Assembly: GCA_036788295.1 (NCBI GenBank)
Contig: DAIQNR010000020.1
Span: 7,497 to 71,496, forward strand
Source: JAHQVK01 sp036788295
Lineage (GTDB): Bacteria; Myxococcota; Kuafuiibacteriia; Kuafuiibacteriales; Kuafuiibacteriaceae
Reading direction: 5' to 3'
Length of the DNA stretch: 64,000 nt
Below, piece after piece: positions 1 through 8,430 of the stretch. Position numbers and translations under genes: made by a program. Position 1 is the stretch's first letter. Every line of letters starts with the position of its first letter. Below the pieces are notes generated by a model. It saw nothing but the letters and a program-made list of their open reading frames with translations. It searched no databases and was not told the origin of the DNA.

Positions 1-365
1 GTCGAGTTGCAGCGCTGCTGCACGTCGATGGCCCAGGCCCGGGTGGCGCCGATCCGCTCCTGCACGAAGATCCCCGACGTGGTGAGCGGGTACTCCTTGT
101 GCTCCTCGCCGACGCACAGGATGAGGTCGATGCGCTTCGGGTCGTAGTCGGCCCGCTCGAGGCAGTCCTTTGCCGCCCGGACCGCCATCTCTTGGGTGCC
201 GTCCTCCGGACCGGGGACCGGCTTCTGGAGGACTCCGAGCTTGTCCCTAACCGCTTCGGCGCTCCACCTCCCCCCGGTCTCCGCCGCGATCTGCTCGGCG
301 CTCATGGTGGTGGCGGGCAAGTACAGACCGAAGTCGACGATGCCGACCGGCGCGGGTTGCTGCAT
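1..365 (-). CDS. 3-oxoacyl-ACP synthase III-like (thiolase superfamily), N-terminal fragment
   Basis: The gene runs off the window edge, so only the first 121 codons are present. The start reads MQQPAPVGIVDFGLYLPATT, typical of FabH/HMG-CoA-synthase-type condensing enzymes (IxxxGxYLP). The fragment ends with AIDVQQRCNST, where the Cys lies at the position of the thiolase-fold nucleophile that forms the acyl-enzyme. These enzymes condense acyl-CoA or acyl-ACP with malonyl donors. DVQQRC differs from the usual FabH context (DxxAACAG), so a secondary-metabolite or OleA-like role is as likely as fatty-acid initiation. The gene lies 32 bp downstream of the DgkA-type gene on the same strand, probably in one operon. 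No clear Shine-Dalgarno site precedes the ATG. Confidence 0.75.
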   Translation of the reverse strand, partial: MQQPAPVGIVDFGLYLPATTMSAEQIAAETGGRWSAEAVRDKLGVLQKPVPGPEDGTQEMAVRAAKDCLERADYDPKRIDLILCVGEEHKEYPLTTSGIFVQERIGATRAWAIDVQQRCNS

Positions 366-397
366 TGCGAAGAGCCGTACCCGACGGACCGGGCCGG

Positions 398-1018
398 TCA
401 AGCGCCAGGTGGAGGCTGGCGGTCGAGCAGGGCCGGCTGCCTCGCCCGGGCCGCCCCCGCCCCCACGAGAAGGATCAGCCCGACGGCGGTGAAGCCGGGG
501 TCCTCGGCGTGCCACGCCAGCGGGGCGAAGCAGGCCAGCGCCCCGAAGCCGGACGAGAAGAGCCAGACCCGACGGCGGGGCAGCGCGAGCAAGGCGCCGA
601 GAAAGGCGAGCAGCGGGACGCCGAACACCACGGTGCGGACGACCGCGTGTCGGCTCGACCGGACGTCGGCCCAGTGGTGGACGACCACGTCGAGAAGTAC
701 GGCGGCCGCGCCCAAGGCCACGACCAACACCGCCCCGGCCGCGGCGTCCTTCGCTCGTTTCGCCGGAAAGGCCCAGGTCTCGGTGGCGAGGTCCACGATC
801 GCTTCGAGGGCGGCGTTCAGCACTTCGAGCGCCACGACCAGCGCCACCGCGAGCAGGAGGGCGGCGCGGGCCGACAGCGGCAGCGGCAGCGCCATGCCCA
901 CCAGCATCACCGCCATGGCGCTGACCCAGTGGACCTTCATGTTGCGCTCCCCGACGAGGGTTCGAAAGACCCCATCGAGGGCGAAGACAAACGACGCACG
1001 GAGGCCGGGAGCGGGCAT
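398..1018 (-). CDS. dgkA: DgkA-family diacylglycerol/undecaprenol kinase with C-terminal membrane extension
   Basis: A 206-residue integral membrane protein. Residues 1-115 match the trimeric prokaryotic diacylglycerol kinase family: an N-terminal amphipathic segment, ERNMKVHW, then the signature EVLNAALEAIVD followed by AKRAKDAAAGAV. These contain the Glu, Asn and Asp residues that bind Mg-ATP and substrate in the family. Such enzymes phosphorylate diacylglycerol or undecaprenol at the inner membrane. Family members are about 120 residues; here about 85 further residues add two or three hydrophobic segments of unknown role. The ATG lies 3 bp after the stop of the Smr gene, which implies coupling. 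Diacylglycerol versus undecaprenol as substrate cannot be decided from the sequence. Confidence 0.88.
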   Translation of the reverse strand: MPAPGLRASFVFALDGVFRTLVGERNMKVHWVSAMAVMLVGMALPLPLSARAALLLAVALVVALEVLNAALEAIVDLATETWAFPAKRAKDAAAGAVLVVALGAAAVLLDVVVHHWADVRSSRHAVVRTVVFGVPLLAFLGALLALPRRRVWLFSSGFGALACFAPLAWHAEDPGFTAVGLILLVGAGAARARQPALLDRQPPPGA

Positions 1019-1021
1019 GGC

Positions 1022-1702
1022 TCAGCGACGCAAGAGGACGTAGACCGCGCCCGCGCCCCCGTCGCTCGGCCGGGCCGTGCAAAATGCGAGCACCCGCCGG
1101 GCGATCCGCCCCCGCTCGAGCCAGTTTTTGAGCGCCACCTTGAGAACGGGGATGTTGTCCTTCGAGTTGAGTCCTCGGCCATGCACGATGAGCACGCAGC
1201 GGCGGCCTTGGGTGTGCACGTCGGAGAGGAACGCCTCCACCGCCACTCGCGCCTCCCGCTGGGTCATCCCGTGCAGGTCGAGGTGATCGCGAAAGGCGTA
1301 GTCGCCTCGGCGCAACCGCTGGAGGACGCGCCGGTCGAGCCCGGCGATGCCGCCCTCGATGAACTCGTCGGAGTCGGCGATATCGAAGTGAGCGGTCCCC
1401 TCCACCAGGCTCACGAGCTCGGCGTAGGCCTCGGCGTCCTCGTCGTACACGGGGATGTGGTCGGCGTGCGGAGGCGGAAGCGGGCGCTCGGCCACGCCCC
1501 TCGGGTCGTGCAGGCGCTTCGCGCCCGACACCGCGTCCTGGAACAAGGCGGCGTCGCTCGGGGCCGGTGGCGGCACCACCGTGGGCCGGGCCCGGACCGG
1601 TCGAGCGGGCGTCCGAGGGGACGGCTCGGCCCGAACGGCGCGGCGCAGCTCGGGGGCCAGGGCCAGAAACGGGTTGTGAAACGGCTGCGGTTTCCGGGAC
1701 AC
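1022..1702 (-). CDS. Smr/MutS2-type domain protein
   Basis: A 226-residue protein. The C-terminal 90 residues form an Smr domain: LDLHGMTQREARVAVEAFL (the LDxHG strand-helix) and VLIVHGRGLNSKDN (the H-G-R/K-G motif). Smr domains act as nicking endonucleases or RNA/ribosome-associated nucleases. The first 120 residues are Pro/Arg-rich and low complexity. The frame stays open far upstream, but I place the start at the GTG at 1702 because an AGGAGG box lies 5 nt before it and the protein becomes family-like there. It is the first gene of a likely operon with the lipid kinase and KAS III-like genes. It is divergent from the response regulator across 243 bp (1703-1945), where I saw no further gene. 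Confidence 0.82.
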   Translation of the reverse strand: MSRKPQPFHNPFLALAPELRRAVRAEPSPRTPARPVRARPTVVPPPAPSDAALFQDAVSGAKRLHDPRGVAERPLPPPHADHIPVYDEDAEAYAELVSLVEGTAHFDIADSDEFIEGGIAGLDRRVLQRLRRGDYAFRDHLDLHGMTQREARVAVEAFLSDVHTQGRRCVLIVHGRGLNSKDNIPVLKVALKNWLERGRIARRVLAFCTARPSDGGAGAVYVLLRR

Positions 1703-1945
1703 ACGCACCTCCTGCGGACCTAGCTCGGAGAAGGCCCTAGCACCGATGCGAACCCGGGGCACGACCGGAGCAGCTTCGACGCCATGTCGCCGCGGCGCGA
1801 TGGGGGCGAGCCTTCCTCGACGTCTCGGAATGGATCGGCGGGCTCCACGGTTTTGCGGCCTCAGCAGCGGTTTGCTCGATCCGGTCCCCGTTCGGGGGTC
1901 GCCCGTCTCAACCTGCTTCGTCGCCCGCCGATATTCCCGGCTGCG

Positions 1946-3403
1946 ATGCCGAACCGCCGATCCGTCCTCATCATCGACCGGGACCCGGGCTTCCGGCGGA
2001 ACGCGTCCCGCTTCCTGCGAGAACGCGGCTTCGCGGTGCTCGACGCCGCGGAAGCGGCGCTCGGCTTGTCCCTGCTCGAGGACGAGAGGCCGAGCTTCGT
2101 ACTCCTCGACCTCGGAATGGCGGACCCATCCGGGATCGAGGTGCTCGAGACGGTAGCTCGATCGGCGGATCGCCCCCATGTGGTCGCGGTGGTGGGCCAC
2201 GGCAAGGTCCCGGACATCGTGACCGCCATTCGAAACGGCGCCCTCGACGTGTTCGAGCGTCCGGTGGACGGAGAGCGCTTGGTGGCGCTGTTCGAGGAGA
2301 CGCTCAACCACCTCGAGCACGGCCGACCTCGGCCGCTGGTGCTCGACCGGCGGCCCGAAGCCGACCTGCTCGTCGCCGCCAGCCCGGCGATGCAAGCCAC
2401 CCTCGCCGCGGCCCGGTCCCTGGCCGAAGCGCCGCTGCTGCTCGTCGAGGGGGAATTCGGCGCCGGCCACGAGTGCGTCGCCCGCTACGCCCACGGGGTG
2501 AGCCCCCGAGGGTCGGGGCCGTTCATCCGGGTGGCCGAGCACCCCGACGGCGGCACGGTGGAGGACCACCTGTTCGGGACCGGCGATCAGAGCAGCGCGT
2601 TCGCCGATGCCCGGGGCGGGGTGGTGTTTCTCGAGTCGATCGGCTCGCTCGGTCCGGATGGGCAAGAGCGGCTGTCCCGGCTGCTGCAAGGCCTCTCGGC
2701 GGCGAAGGTCAGCGGAGCGGAGGTCCGGTGGCCACCGATGATCGCCGGCATGGACCGGGACCTCGACACCGAGGTCGCGGCCGGTCGGCTGCGGGAGGAC
2801 ATCGCCCTGGCGTTCGGGGTCGCGAGGGTCAAGGTCCCACCGCTTCGCCAGCGCCGGGAGGATATCCCCGAGATCGTACGCCGGCTGCTGCACGCCGTGC
2901 AGCGGCAGCTGGGCGCCGCCGGCCACTCGGTCAGCCCGAGGACGCTCGACCACCTCGCGGCCCGGGACTGGCCGGGCAACGTCACCGAGCTCATACAGGT
3001 CATCCAGGAGACCTGCGTGCTCGCCGATGGAGGCCTCATCGTGCTCGACCCGAGCGCCCGCCCGCCCTTGGGTCAGACCAGCGCGGAGTCCCCCGAGCCG
3101 AGCCATCTCGGCTGGCGGCCGGCCCTCGACTTGTGCGGCGAGGTGCAGCCCTACGACATCTACGAGGCCGAGATCTTCCGCTTCGCGCTCGAGCACTCCG
3201 GCGGCTGCGTCTCCCGCGCCGCGGAGCTGCTCGGTGTGGGCCGGGCGACGATGTACCGCAAGATGCGGAGCTACAACATCGACGTGCCCCCAGTGGCGGA
3301 GCGGTCCATCGCTCGCAGCCGAGGCGCCCGCGCCCGCCGGCAGGAGGAGCGCGCGGCGGCCGAAGCCCGGCGTCGGGCGTTCCAGGAGCAGAACGCCTCC
3401 TGA
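1946..3403 (+). CDS. NtrC-like response regulator with degenerate receiver and AAA+ domains
   Basis: A 485-residue protein with REC, sigma-54-type AAA+ and Fis-type HTH architecture. REC (residues 5-115) keeps the acidic pair D11/D13 and phosphoacceptor D55 (LLDLGM), but the conserved Thr/Ser is Val83 and the conserved Lys is Arg105 (ERP). The AAA+ region (about 140-385) has GEFGAGHE in place of the Walker A GExGxGKE, so the ATP-contacting Lys is His175. It has FLES in place of the Walker B FLDE, and no GAFTGA loop for sigma-54 contact. The R-rich LRQRREDIP and DWPGNV motifs remain. The C-terminal HTH reads SRAAELLGVGRATMYRKM. I infer a DNA-binding regulator that does not hydrolyse ATP and does not activate sigma-54. 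The ATG at 1946 is chosen because the REC domain begins there. Confidence 0.85.
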   Translation: MPNRRSVLIIDRDPGFRRNASRFLRERGFAVLDAAEAALGLSLLEDERPSFVLLDLGMADPSGIEVLETVARSADRPHVVAVVGHGKVPDIVTAIRNGALDVFERPVDGERLVALFEETLNHLEHGRPRPLVLDRRPEADLLVAASPAMQATLAAARSLAEAPLLLVEGEFGAGHECVARYAHGVSPRGSGPFIRVAEHPDGGTVEDHLFGTGDQSSAFADARGGVVFLESIGSLGPDGQERLSRLLQGLSAAKVSGAEVRWPPMIAGMDRDLDTEVAAGRLREDIALAFGVARVKVPPLRQRREDIPEIVRRLLHAVQRQLGAAGHSVSPRTLDHLAARDWPGNVTELIQVIQETCVLADGGLIVLDPSARPPLGQTSAESPEPSHLGWRPALDLCGEVQPYDIYEAEIFRFALEHSGGCVSRAAELLGVGRATMYRKMRSYNIDVPPVAERSIARSRGARARRQEERAAAEARRRAFQEQNAS

Positions 3404-3412
3404 CCGTTTCCG

Positions 3413-3427
3413 ACCGGCAAGGCCGGT
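3413..3427. terminator. Short hairpin after the response-regulator gene
   Basis: ACCGGC-AAG-GCCGGT is a perfect 6-bp inverted repeat with a 3-nt loop, 10 bp after the regulator's stop. No T-tract follows, so its role as a terminator is weakly supported. Confidence 0.25.
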
Positions 3428-3519
3428 GCGAATCCGCGCACGCACTGCGCAGCCAACTTCGCCCTTCGTGACCGCAACGTGTCGGCTGAGGAACGATTCG
3501 GTCTTTCGATCACTTTGGT

Positions 3520-4689
3520 ATGCGCGATGCATCGAATCCGGCCGGAGCGCCGCGACCGATGCTCAGCCCGAACCAAGACCCCTCTGACCGCCGCCTTCGA
3601 CCGGCCCCCCAACGCTCCTCCCCGCTGCCTTCGGGACGGGTCTGCGTGCTCTTGAACGCGAACGCCAAGCAGGTGGACGACCGGTGCATCGCCAGCTTCG
3701 CCCGGCATTTCTCGTCCGAGCAGCTCTTCGTGTCCCGCACCGCCGACGACGCGCTCCGGTGCGCCCGCCTCGCCATCGCCCGCGGGGACCGCGCCGTCCT
3801 CGTTGGGGGCGGCGACGGGAGCATTGCCAACTTCCTGAACGGTCTGGCCCAGGTGGCGGCCGAGCGCGAGTTTCGCGAAGCGACCGTCCCGGCGATCGGA
3901 ATCCTGAAGCTCGGCACCGGCAACGCGCTGGCCTCGGTGGTCGACGCCGGCCGCCCGCTCGACGACGCGCTCTGGTTTCAAAACGGCGGGGGCGGCACCC
4001 GGCCGCTGCGAATGCTCGTCGATGACGAGACCAACACGCTGTTTCCTTTCGGCAGCGTCGGCCACGACGCGGCCGCTCTGAACGACTACGAGGCGATGGT
4101 CCACGCCACCGGTTCGCGGTGGGGAAGGCGGCTCGCGAAGTCCCTCGTCGGTTACCTGTACGCGATCGGCACCCGGACCCTACCGGCCCAGCTGAGCCGT
4201 CCCGCCCCCTGGGTTCGGGTCTTCACCGGGGGAATGGCGTCGATCCTCGACCCGGAGACGAGCGAGGAGATCCCGCTCGAGCGGGGGGCCACCTTGTTCG
4301 AGGGATCGGCGCGGGCCATCGTCATGGGCACCACCCCCTGCTACGGCTTCGGTATGCGGGTGATCCCGTTTGCGGAGCGCCGGACCGACCGCTTCCACCT
4401 TCGGGTCAGCACCGCGAGCGTCGGCTACCTCCTGCGGCACCTGAGACCGTTCTGGCGGGGGACGCTCCGCACCGACCGGTTCGTCGATTTCTTGGTGGAG
4501 GACGCGCGCGTCGAGTTGTCCGAGCCGACGCCGGCCCAGCTGTCCGGGGACGCCGCCGGCCACCGTCGGCGGTGGTCGGTTCGCCTCGCCGACACCCGGT
4601 TTCGGGTCCTGACCCGATCCTGCGCCGCCTCGGACCGCCGATCGACGCTGTACGCGCCCCCTGACGCCCCGCCACACTGCGGGCGGTGA
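3520..4689 (+). CDS. YegS/DagK-family lipid kinase
   Basis: Up to 389 residues. The diacylglycerol-kinase catalytic fold begins near residue 40 (RVCVLLNANAK, the N-x-x-x phosphate loop). It continues with VGGGDGSIANFLNGL, the GGGDGT nucleotide-binding signature, and GILKLGTGNALA, the GTGN motif. The C-terminal beta-sandwich half follows. Soluble enzymes of this family phosphorylate diacylglycerol, sphingosine or related lipids at the membrane surface. The first 40 residues are low complexity, so the ATG at 3559 (MLSPNQ) is an alternative start. The TGA overlaps the GTG of the RluA gene by 4 bases (GTGA), so translation is probably coupled. The exact lipid substrate cannot be read from the sequence. 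Confidence 0.85.
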   Translation: MRDASNPAGAPRPMLSPNQDPSDRRLRPAPQRSSPLPSGRVCVLLNANAKQVDDRCIASFARHFSSEQLFVSRTADDALRCARLAIARGDRAVLVGGGDGSIANFLNGLAQVAAEREFREATVPAIGILKLGTGNALASVVDAGRPLDDALWFQNGGGGTRPLRMLVDDETNTLFPFGSVGHDAAALNDYEAMVHATGSRWGRRLAKSLVGYLYAIGTRTLPAQLSRPAPWVRVFTGGMASILDPETSEEIPLERGATLFEGSARAIVMGTTPCYGFGMRVIPFAERRTDRFHLRVSTASVGYLLRHLRPFWRGTLRTDRFVDFLVEDARVELSEPTPAQLSGDAAGHRRRWSVRLADTRFRVLTRSCAASDRRSTLYAPPDAPPHCGR

Positions 4690-5720
4690 CCGACACAGAA
4701 CGGCTCATCGAGATCCCGTTCGAGGTGGGTCCCCATGAGCACGGCCTGCGCATCGACCTCTTCCTGTGTCGGCGCATGGTCCGAATGTCCCGAAGCCTCG
4801 CCGCTCGGCTCGTGCAGACCGGCCGGGTCCGACGGGTGCCGGCCGGACCTCTCAAGGCCTCGACGCGGGTCTTTCGCGGTGAGCAGGTCATCTTGCGCCG
4901 AAAGCCGCTCGACGAGGGTCCGACCGACGACATCGTGGTGCCGATCGTGCACGCCGACGACCGGGTCCTCGCCGTCAACAAGCCGGGGGACCTCGTGGTG
5001 CACCCGACCGCCTCCCACTACCACCGCACGCTCATTCGCATCCTCCGCAGCCGCCTCGGGGAGGAGTCCCTCGACCTCGCCCACCGCATCGACAAGGAGA
5101 CGAGCGGGCTCGTGCTGCTCGCGCGCGACTTCGAGGCTGCGTCCGATCTGAAGGGCCAGTTCGCGCGGCGGCAGGTGGACAAGAGCTACCTCGCGATCGT
5201 TCGCGGGGTGCCGGCCGAACCCCGCCAGACGGTGACCGCGTCGCTGCGCCTCGCCGACACCCTCAGCCAGGTCGTCATGGAGGTGGTGCCTCCCGGCCAC
5301 CCCGACGCCCAGGCGGCCATCACCGACGTCGAGGTCCTGGCGTCGGGCGACGGGGCCGCCCTCGTACGAGCGCGGCCCCGAACCGGCCGCCAGCACCAGA
5401 TACGGGTCCACTTGGCCCACATCGGCCACCCGATCCTGGGCGACAAACTGTACCTGGGCGGTGAAGCGTTTTTCCTCGACGCGATCCGCCCCGACTTTCC
5501 GCGCTCGGAGCTGGTCTGTGCGGTCGGCCACCCACGACAGGCGCTGCACGCCTACCAGGCCGGATTTCGCCACCCAGGGACGGGCGCGCGGATGACCGTC
5601 ACCGCCCCGCTCGCCCCGGACCTCGAGGCCCTGGCCAAGGACCGGGGCATCGCGCTCGAGCACGGCCGTCCCGAAGCGGCCGCGGTCTTCGAAGACGGGC
5701 CAACCGAGGGACTCAACTGA
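4686..5720 (+). CDS. RluA-family pseudouridine synthase
   Basis: A 344-residue protein with an N-terminal S4 RNA-binding domain (about residues 18-80; LRIDLFLCRRMVRMSRSLA). The catalytic domain contains LAHRIDKETSGLVLLAR, the HRxDxxTSG motif whose Asp attacks the uridine ring. RTGRQHQIRVHLAHIGHPILGD is the family's second signature. The enzyme isomerises uridine to pseudouridine in rRNA or tRNA; whether it is RluC-, RluD- or TruC-like is unclear. It starts with GTG inside the stop of the lipid kinase gene. Its 3' end overlaps that of the convergent GNAT gene by 8 bp. Confidence 0.9.
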   Translation: MTDTERLIEIPFEVGPHEHGLRIDLFLCRRMVRMSRSLAARLVQTGRVRRVPAGPLKASTRVFRGEQVILRRKPLDEGPTDDIVVPIVHADDRVLAVNKPGDLVVHPTASHYHRTLIRILRSRLGEESLDLAHRIDKETSGLVLLARDFEAASDLKGQFARRQVDKSYLAIVRGVPAEPRQTVTASLRLADTLSQVVMEVVPPGHPDAQAAITDVEVLASGDGAALVRARPRTGRQHQIRVHLAHIGHPILGDKLYLGGEAFFLDAIRPDFPRSELVCAVGHPRQALHAYQAGFRHPGTGARMTVTAPLAPDLEALAKDRGIALEHGRPEAAAVFEDGPTEGLN

Positions 5721-6246
5721 GGCGCCCAGCGTCCCCGCGAAGCAGCGCTCTCAGGACCTCGAACTCGGGGGCCGGCATCCCGGGGTGAATGAGCCGGCGC
5801 TCGAGCCGCAGGCCATCCTGCCTGCCTCCGTAGTGCCCGGGCAGGTACTCCCTGACCGTGAACCCGGAGCCCTCGTAGAAGCGGAGCGCGCCCACGTTGC
5901 CCACCCGCACGTGCAGCCACAGCGACCCTGCCCCCGCCTCCCTGGCTTCGACCTCGAGAAAGCGCAAGAGAGCTTGCCCCACCCCGCGGCGCCGGACCCT
6001 CCGGTCCACCGCCAGCAGGAGCAGCTCGGCGTCCTGCTCTCCGAGCTCGAGGGCGGCAAAACCAGCGAGGAGCCCGCCCGGCGCCCGGGCGACGACCACC
6101 TCGGTGTCGTGTTGCCCCATGAGCCGAGCCACCGCCCCGGAGCGCCACCGCCAACCGAGCCCGCTCTCGAGCTCGTCTCGCGACAAGCGGGCGATCCGAG
6201 GGGCATCGGCGACGGTCGCGAGCTCGAGCGAGATGCCTTCGGTCAT
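5713..6246 (-). CDS. GNAT-family N-acetyltransferase
   Basis: A 177-residue single-domain acetyltransferase. The acetyl-CoA pyrophosphate loop is visible as VDRRVRRRGVGQALLRF (motif A, R/QxxGxG/A), followed by VRVGNVGALRFYEGSGF, the motif B region that is RimI/PhnO-like. Such enzymes transfer acetyl from acetyl-CoA to an amine on a protein or small molecule; the substrate is not predictable. The ATG overlaps the TGA of the upstream N-formylglutamate amidohydrolase gene (ATGA), so the two are translationally coupled. The 3' end overlaps the convergent RluA gene by 8 bp. Confidence 0.87.
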   Translation of the reverse strand: MTEGISLELATVADAPRIARLSRDELESGLGWRWRSGAVARLMGQHDTEVVVARAPGGLLAGFAALELGEQDAELLLLAVDRRVRRRGVGQALLRFLEVEAREAGAGSLWLHVRVGNVGALRFYEGSGFTVREYLPGHYGGRQDGLRLERRLIHPGMPAPEFEVLRALLRGDAGRLS

Positions 6247-6953
6247 CGCCCCACTCCCGCCGCTGCCCGGACCGCGCCGACCAAGGAACGCGCGATCCGA
6301 TCGGTCGCGCCGACGTGCCGCTGGCTCATCTCCACCATGATTCCCGCGTATCCATCCCCGAGGCGGCGGAGGCGAGTCACGAGGTAATCGGAGCGACCGT
6401 CGTAGGGGACGTTCGGCGCCGCATCGAGCCCTGCCGCGCCGAGCTCTACGGCGATTCGCGTGGCGAGGTCGGCCTCGAAGCGCCGGTCGGGGTCGAACAA
6501 GACCCCGACGTCCCACGGCCGCGGCGCCGCCCCGAACGAGGGGTCGAAGCTGTGCACCGAGAGATGAAGCACCGGGCCGGCGGCGAGGCGGCCCGCGACG
6601 AGGCCGGTCACCTCCTCCCAATAGGGGGCGTGGTAGCGGGCGATGCGCTCGGCCCGAGCGGCGGGCCCGAGAGCGCGATTGGCTGGGATCGCCACCCCGA
6701 ACGCCAGCTCGGGGACCGCCTCGGGGTTGTCCGGGCCGCGGTTCAGGTCGGCCACGAGGCGGGTGAACCGGCCCAGCCGGACGGGAGCGTCGAGCGCCTC
6801 GGCCACCGCCAGGGCCAGCGGCCGCGCCCCTGGGTCCCACGCCACGTGGGAGGCGAGCACGTCTGGACCGAGCCCCAGGTCCCCGAGCGGCTCCGGGACC
6901 TCGGCGCTCGCGTGCTCGCAGCTGACGACGACGCTCGCAGCGTTCACCGGCAC
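6243..6953 (-). CDS. N-formylglutamate amidohydrolase family protein
   Basis: A 236-residue protein of the FGase family: VVVSCEHASAEVPE near the N-terminus (a metal-binding region; the family has SCEHA/xxPH), a DLNRGPDNP segment (DxNR), VLHLSVHSFDP (the H-S-F strand) and a C-terminal VEMSQRHV. Members hydrolyse N-formyl-L-glutamate in histidine degradation, but many homologues outside hut operons have unknown substrates. No hut gene is nearby. The start is a GTG, and the next gene (GNAT) begins within its stop. Confidence 0.83.
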   Translation of the reverse strand: MPVNAASVVVSCEHASAEVPEPLGDLGLGPDVLASHVAWDPGARPLALAVAEALDAPVRLGRFTRLVADLNRGPDNPEAVPELAFGVAIPANRALGPAARAERIARYHAPYWEEVTGLVAGRLAAGPVLHLSVHSFDPSFGAAPRPWDVGVLFDPDRRFEADLATRIAVELGAAGLDAAPNVPYDGRSDYLVTRLRRLGDGYAGIMVEMSQRHVGATDRIARSLVGAVRAAAGVGR

Positions 6954-7083
6954 ATCTCATCACGGCCCAAGGCGACGCGAAAGGGCGGGCCGTTTTCTGC
7001 CCACCACGAGCCCGGAGGCGACACGCCGTGGCGGCGAGTTTTCGCTTCACCGCGGCACGGGACCGCTGCTTTGCTCCCCGCCG

Positions 7084-8373
7084 ATGGGCTCCGTCGAACC
7101 TCGCCGCATCGCCGCCGTCGCGGCCTTGTTCGCCTCGTCCTTTCTCGCCGCGCCCTGGGCGGTCTACCAATGGATGGAGCTCGTCATCGCGCTCGACGGG
7201 GGGGAGGTCGCGTGCGCGGCCGGACCGACCTTCGACTGCCTCGCGGTGTGGTTTCATCCCGCCGCGAAGTCCGTTCACCGGCTCAGCGGGCTCCCGGTGG
7301 CCGGATGGGGGCTCGTCTGGGCGTTGACCGCTTTCGTCGCGGCGGCCCGGCTCGCCTTGTCGCCCTCGGCCTCGGCCGCGCTGTCGGTGCATCTGGTGGG
7401 GGCGGTCGGCGCGGTCTCCTCGGTTCTGCTGTTCGCGCTCAGCGCGGCAAGCGGGACGTTCTGTCCCACCTGCCTCGCCACCTACGGGCTCGTCGGGGTG
7501 TACGTCGCCGGCGCCTTCGCTGGATGGCCGGTCCGGCGGGCCCCTTGGGTCCCGGCGATCACCCCGTTGGCGCTCGCCGTGGTCGGGGGCTGGGCCGGGC
7601 TGCTCGTGCCCGGGCTGAACACCGCCGTCGAGCCTTCATCGGGGCTCGAAACCCTGCGGGAACCGAAGCCGGCCCCAACGACGGCGGGGAACCCCCCTCA
7701 GGATGAGCTGAGCCGGTTCATCGCGAGCCTGCCTCCGCGGGGCAAAGCGGCGCTCGCCGACACGGTGGCCGGGCTGCGCGGACCCATCAGGAACCAAGGC
7801 GTGGTCGCTCGCCGCCGAATCGGCCCGGACCAGGCCCCGGTGCTGCTGACCGACTTCAGCGACCTCCGCTGCCCCCACTGCCAGCGCCTGACCGCCGCCC
7901 TCGCCGAGCTTCGGGGCCGATTCGGCGACCAGTTCGCCGAAGACCCGCGCTACTTCCCCCTGTCCGCCGATTGCAACCCAGAGGTTCCGCCGTCGCTCGT
8001 GGACCCCACCGGGGTGCGCTGCCTCGCGCCGAAGGTCCTTTTGTGCTTCGAGGACCGGCCGGAGTACCCGGAGCTCAGGGAGCGATTCTTCGCCGAAGAG
8101 AACCTCGACCGGGATCGAATGGCCCACTGGCTCGCGGAGGTCCTGAACGAGAAACCGGAGGCGATCGACTCCTGCGCCGAGTCCGCCGAAGTGGCGGAGA
8201 AGCTGGCGGCGGACATCGCCTACGCGATGCGCTACGACCTGAAGGGCACGCCGCTGCTGCTCTGGAATGGACGGGAGGTGCAAGGACACCCCCAGCTCCT
8301 GTTCGCCCTGCTGCTCGCAAACGGCGACCCTGACCACCCCGCGTTTCGCGCCCTCCCCTCGCCGACGCGGTAG
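7084..8373 (+). CDS. VKOR-DsbA/thioredoxin fusion (disulfide-bond formation)
   Basis: A 429-residue protein. Residues 1-175 form a four- or five-helix VKOR domain with the two loop cysteines C44 and C52 and the quinone-reducing pair in FCPTC (C127, C130). Residues 240-429 form a periplasmic thioredoxin-fold domain with RCPHC (C263, C266) and a cis-Pro region KGTPLLLW. VKOR passes electrons from the oxidised thioredoxin partner to the quinone pool, so the fusion joins the DsbB-like and DsbA-like steps in one protein. Two further cysteine pairs lie in the thioredoxin part (SADCNPE, GVRCLAP, LLCFED, DSCAES). The ATG at 7084 precedes the first membrane helix; upstream in-frame codons look non-coding. 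Confidence 0.87.
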   Translation: MGSVEPRRIAAVAALFASSFLAAPWAVYQWMELVIALDGGEVACAAGPTFDCLAVWFHPAAKSVHRLSGLPVAGWGLVWALTAFVAAARLALSPSASAALSVHLVGAVGAVSSVLLFALSAASGTFCPTCLATYGLVGVYVAGAFAGWPVRRAPWVPAITPLALAVVGGWAGLLVPGLNTAVEPSSGLETLREPKPAPTTAGNPPQDELSRFIASLPPRGKAALADTVAGLRGPIRNQGVVARRRIGPDQAPVLLTDFSDLRCPHCQRLTAALAELRGRFGDQFAEDPRYFPLSADCNPEVPPSLVDPTGVRCLAPKVLLCFEDRPEYPELRERFFAEENLDRDRMAHWLAEVLNEKPEAIDSCAESAEVAEKLAADIAYAMRYDLKGTPLLLWNGREVQGHPQLLFALLLANGDPDHPAFRALPSPTR

Positions 8374-8403
8374 CGCGCCGGCCAACGGTCTGGCCGCGGC
8401 GCG
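8374..8403. terminator. Probable bidirectional terminator hairpin
   Basis: CGCGCCGGCCA pairs with TGGCC-GC-GGCGCG around an ACGGTC loop: about 11 bp with a 2-nt bulge. It lies between the convergent VKOR-DsbA and clpA genes, directly after the VKOR stop. There is no T-tract, as often seen in GC-rich genomes. Confidence 0.45.
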
Positions 8404-8430
8404 GATGGCGCCTCCGGTGTTGGCGCCCGG

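Noticed and set aside
1703..3532. A minus-strand frame of over 800 codons (1022-3532) extending upstream of the Smr gene
   Set aside because: It lies antisense to the response regulator and its product there is low-complexity Arg/Pro/Gly-rich. The ribosome-binding site and family similarity place the Smr start at 1702.
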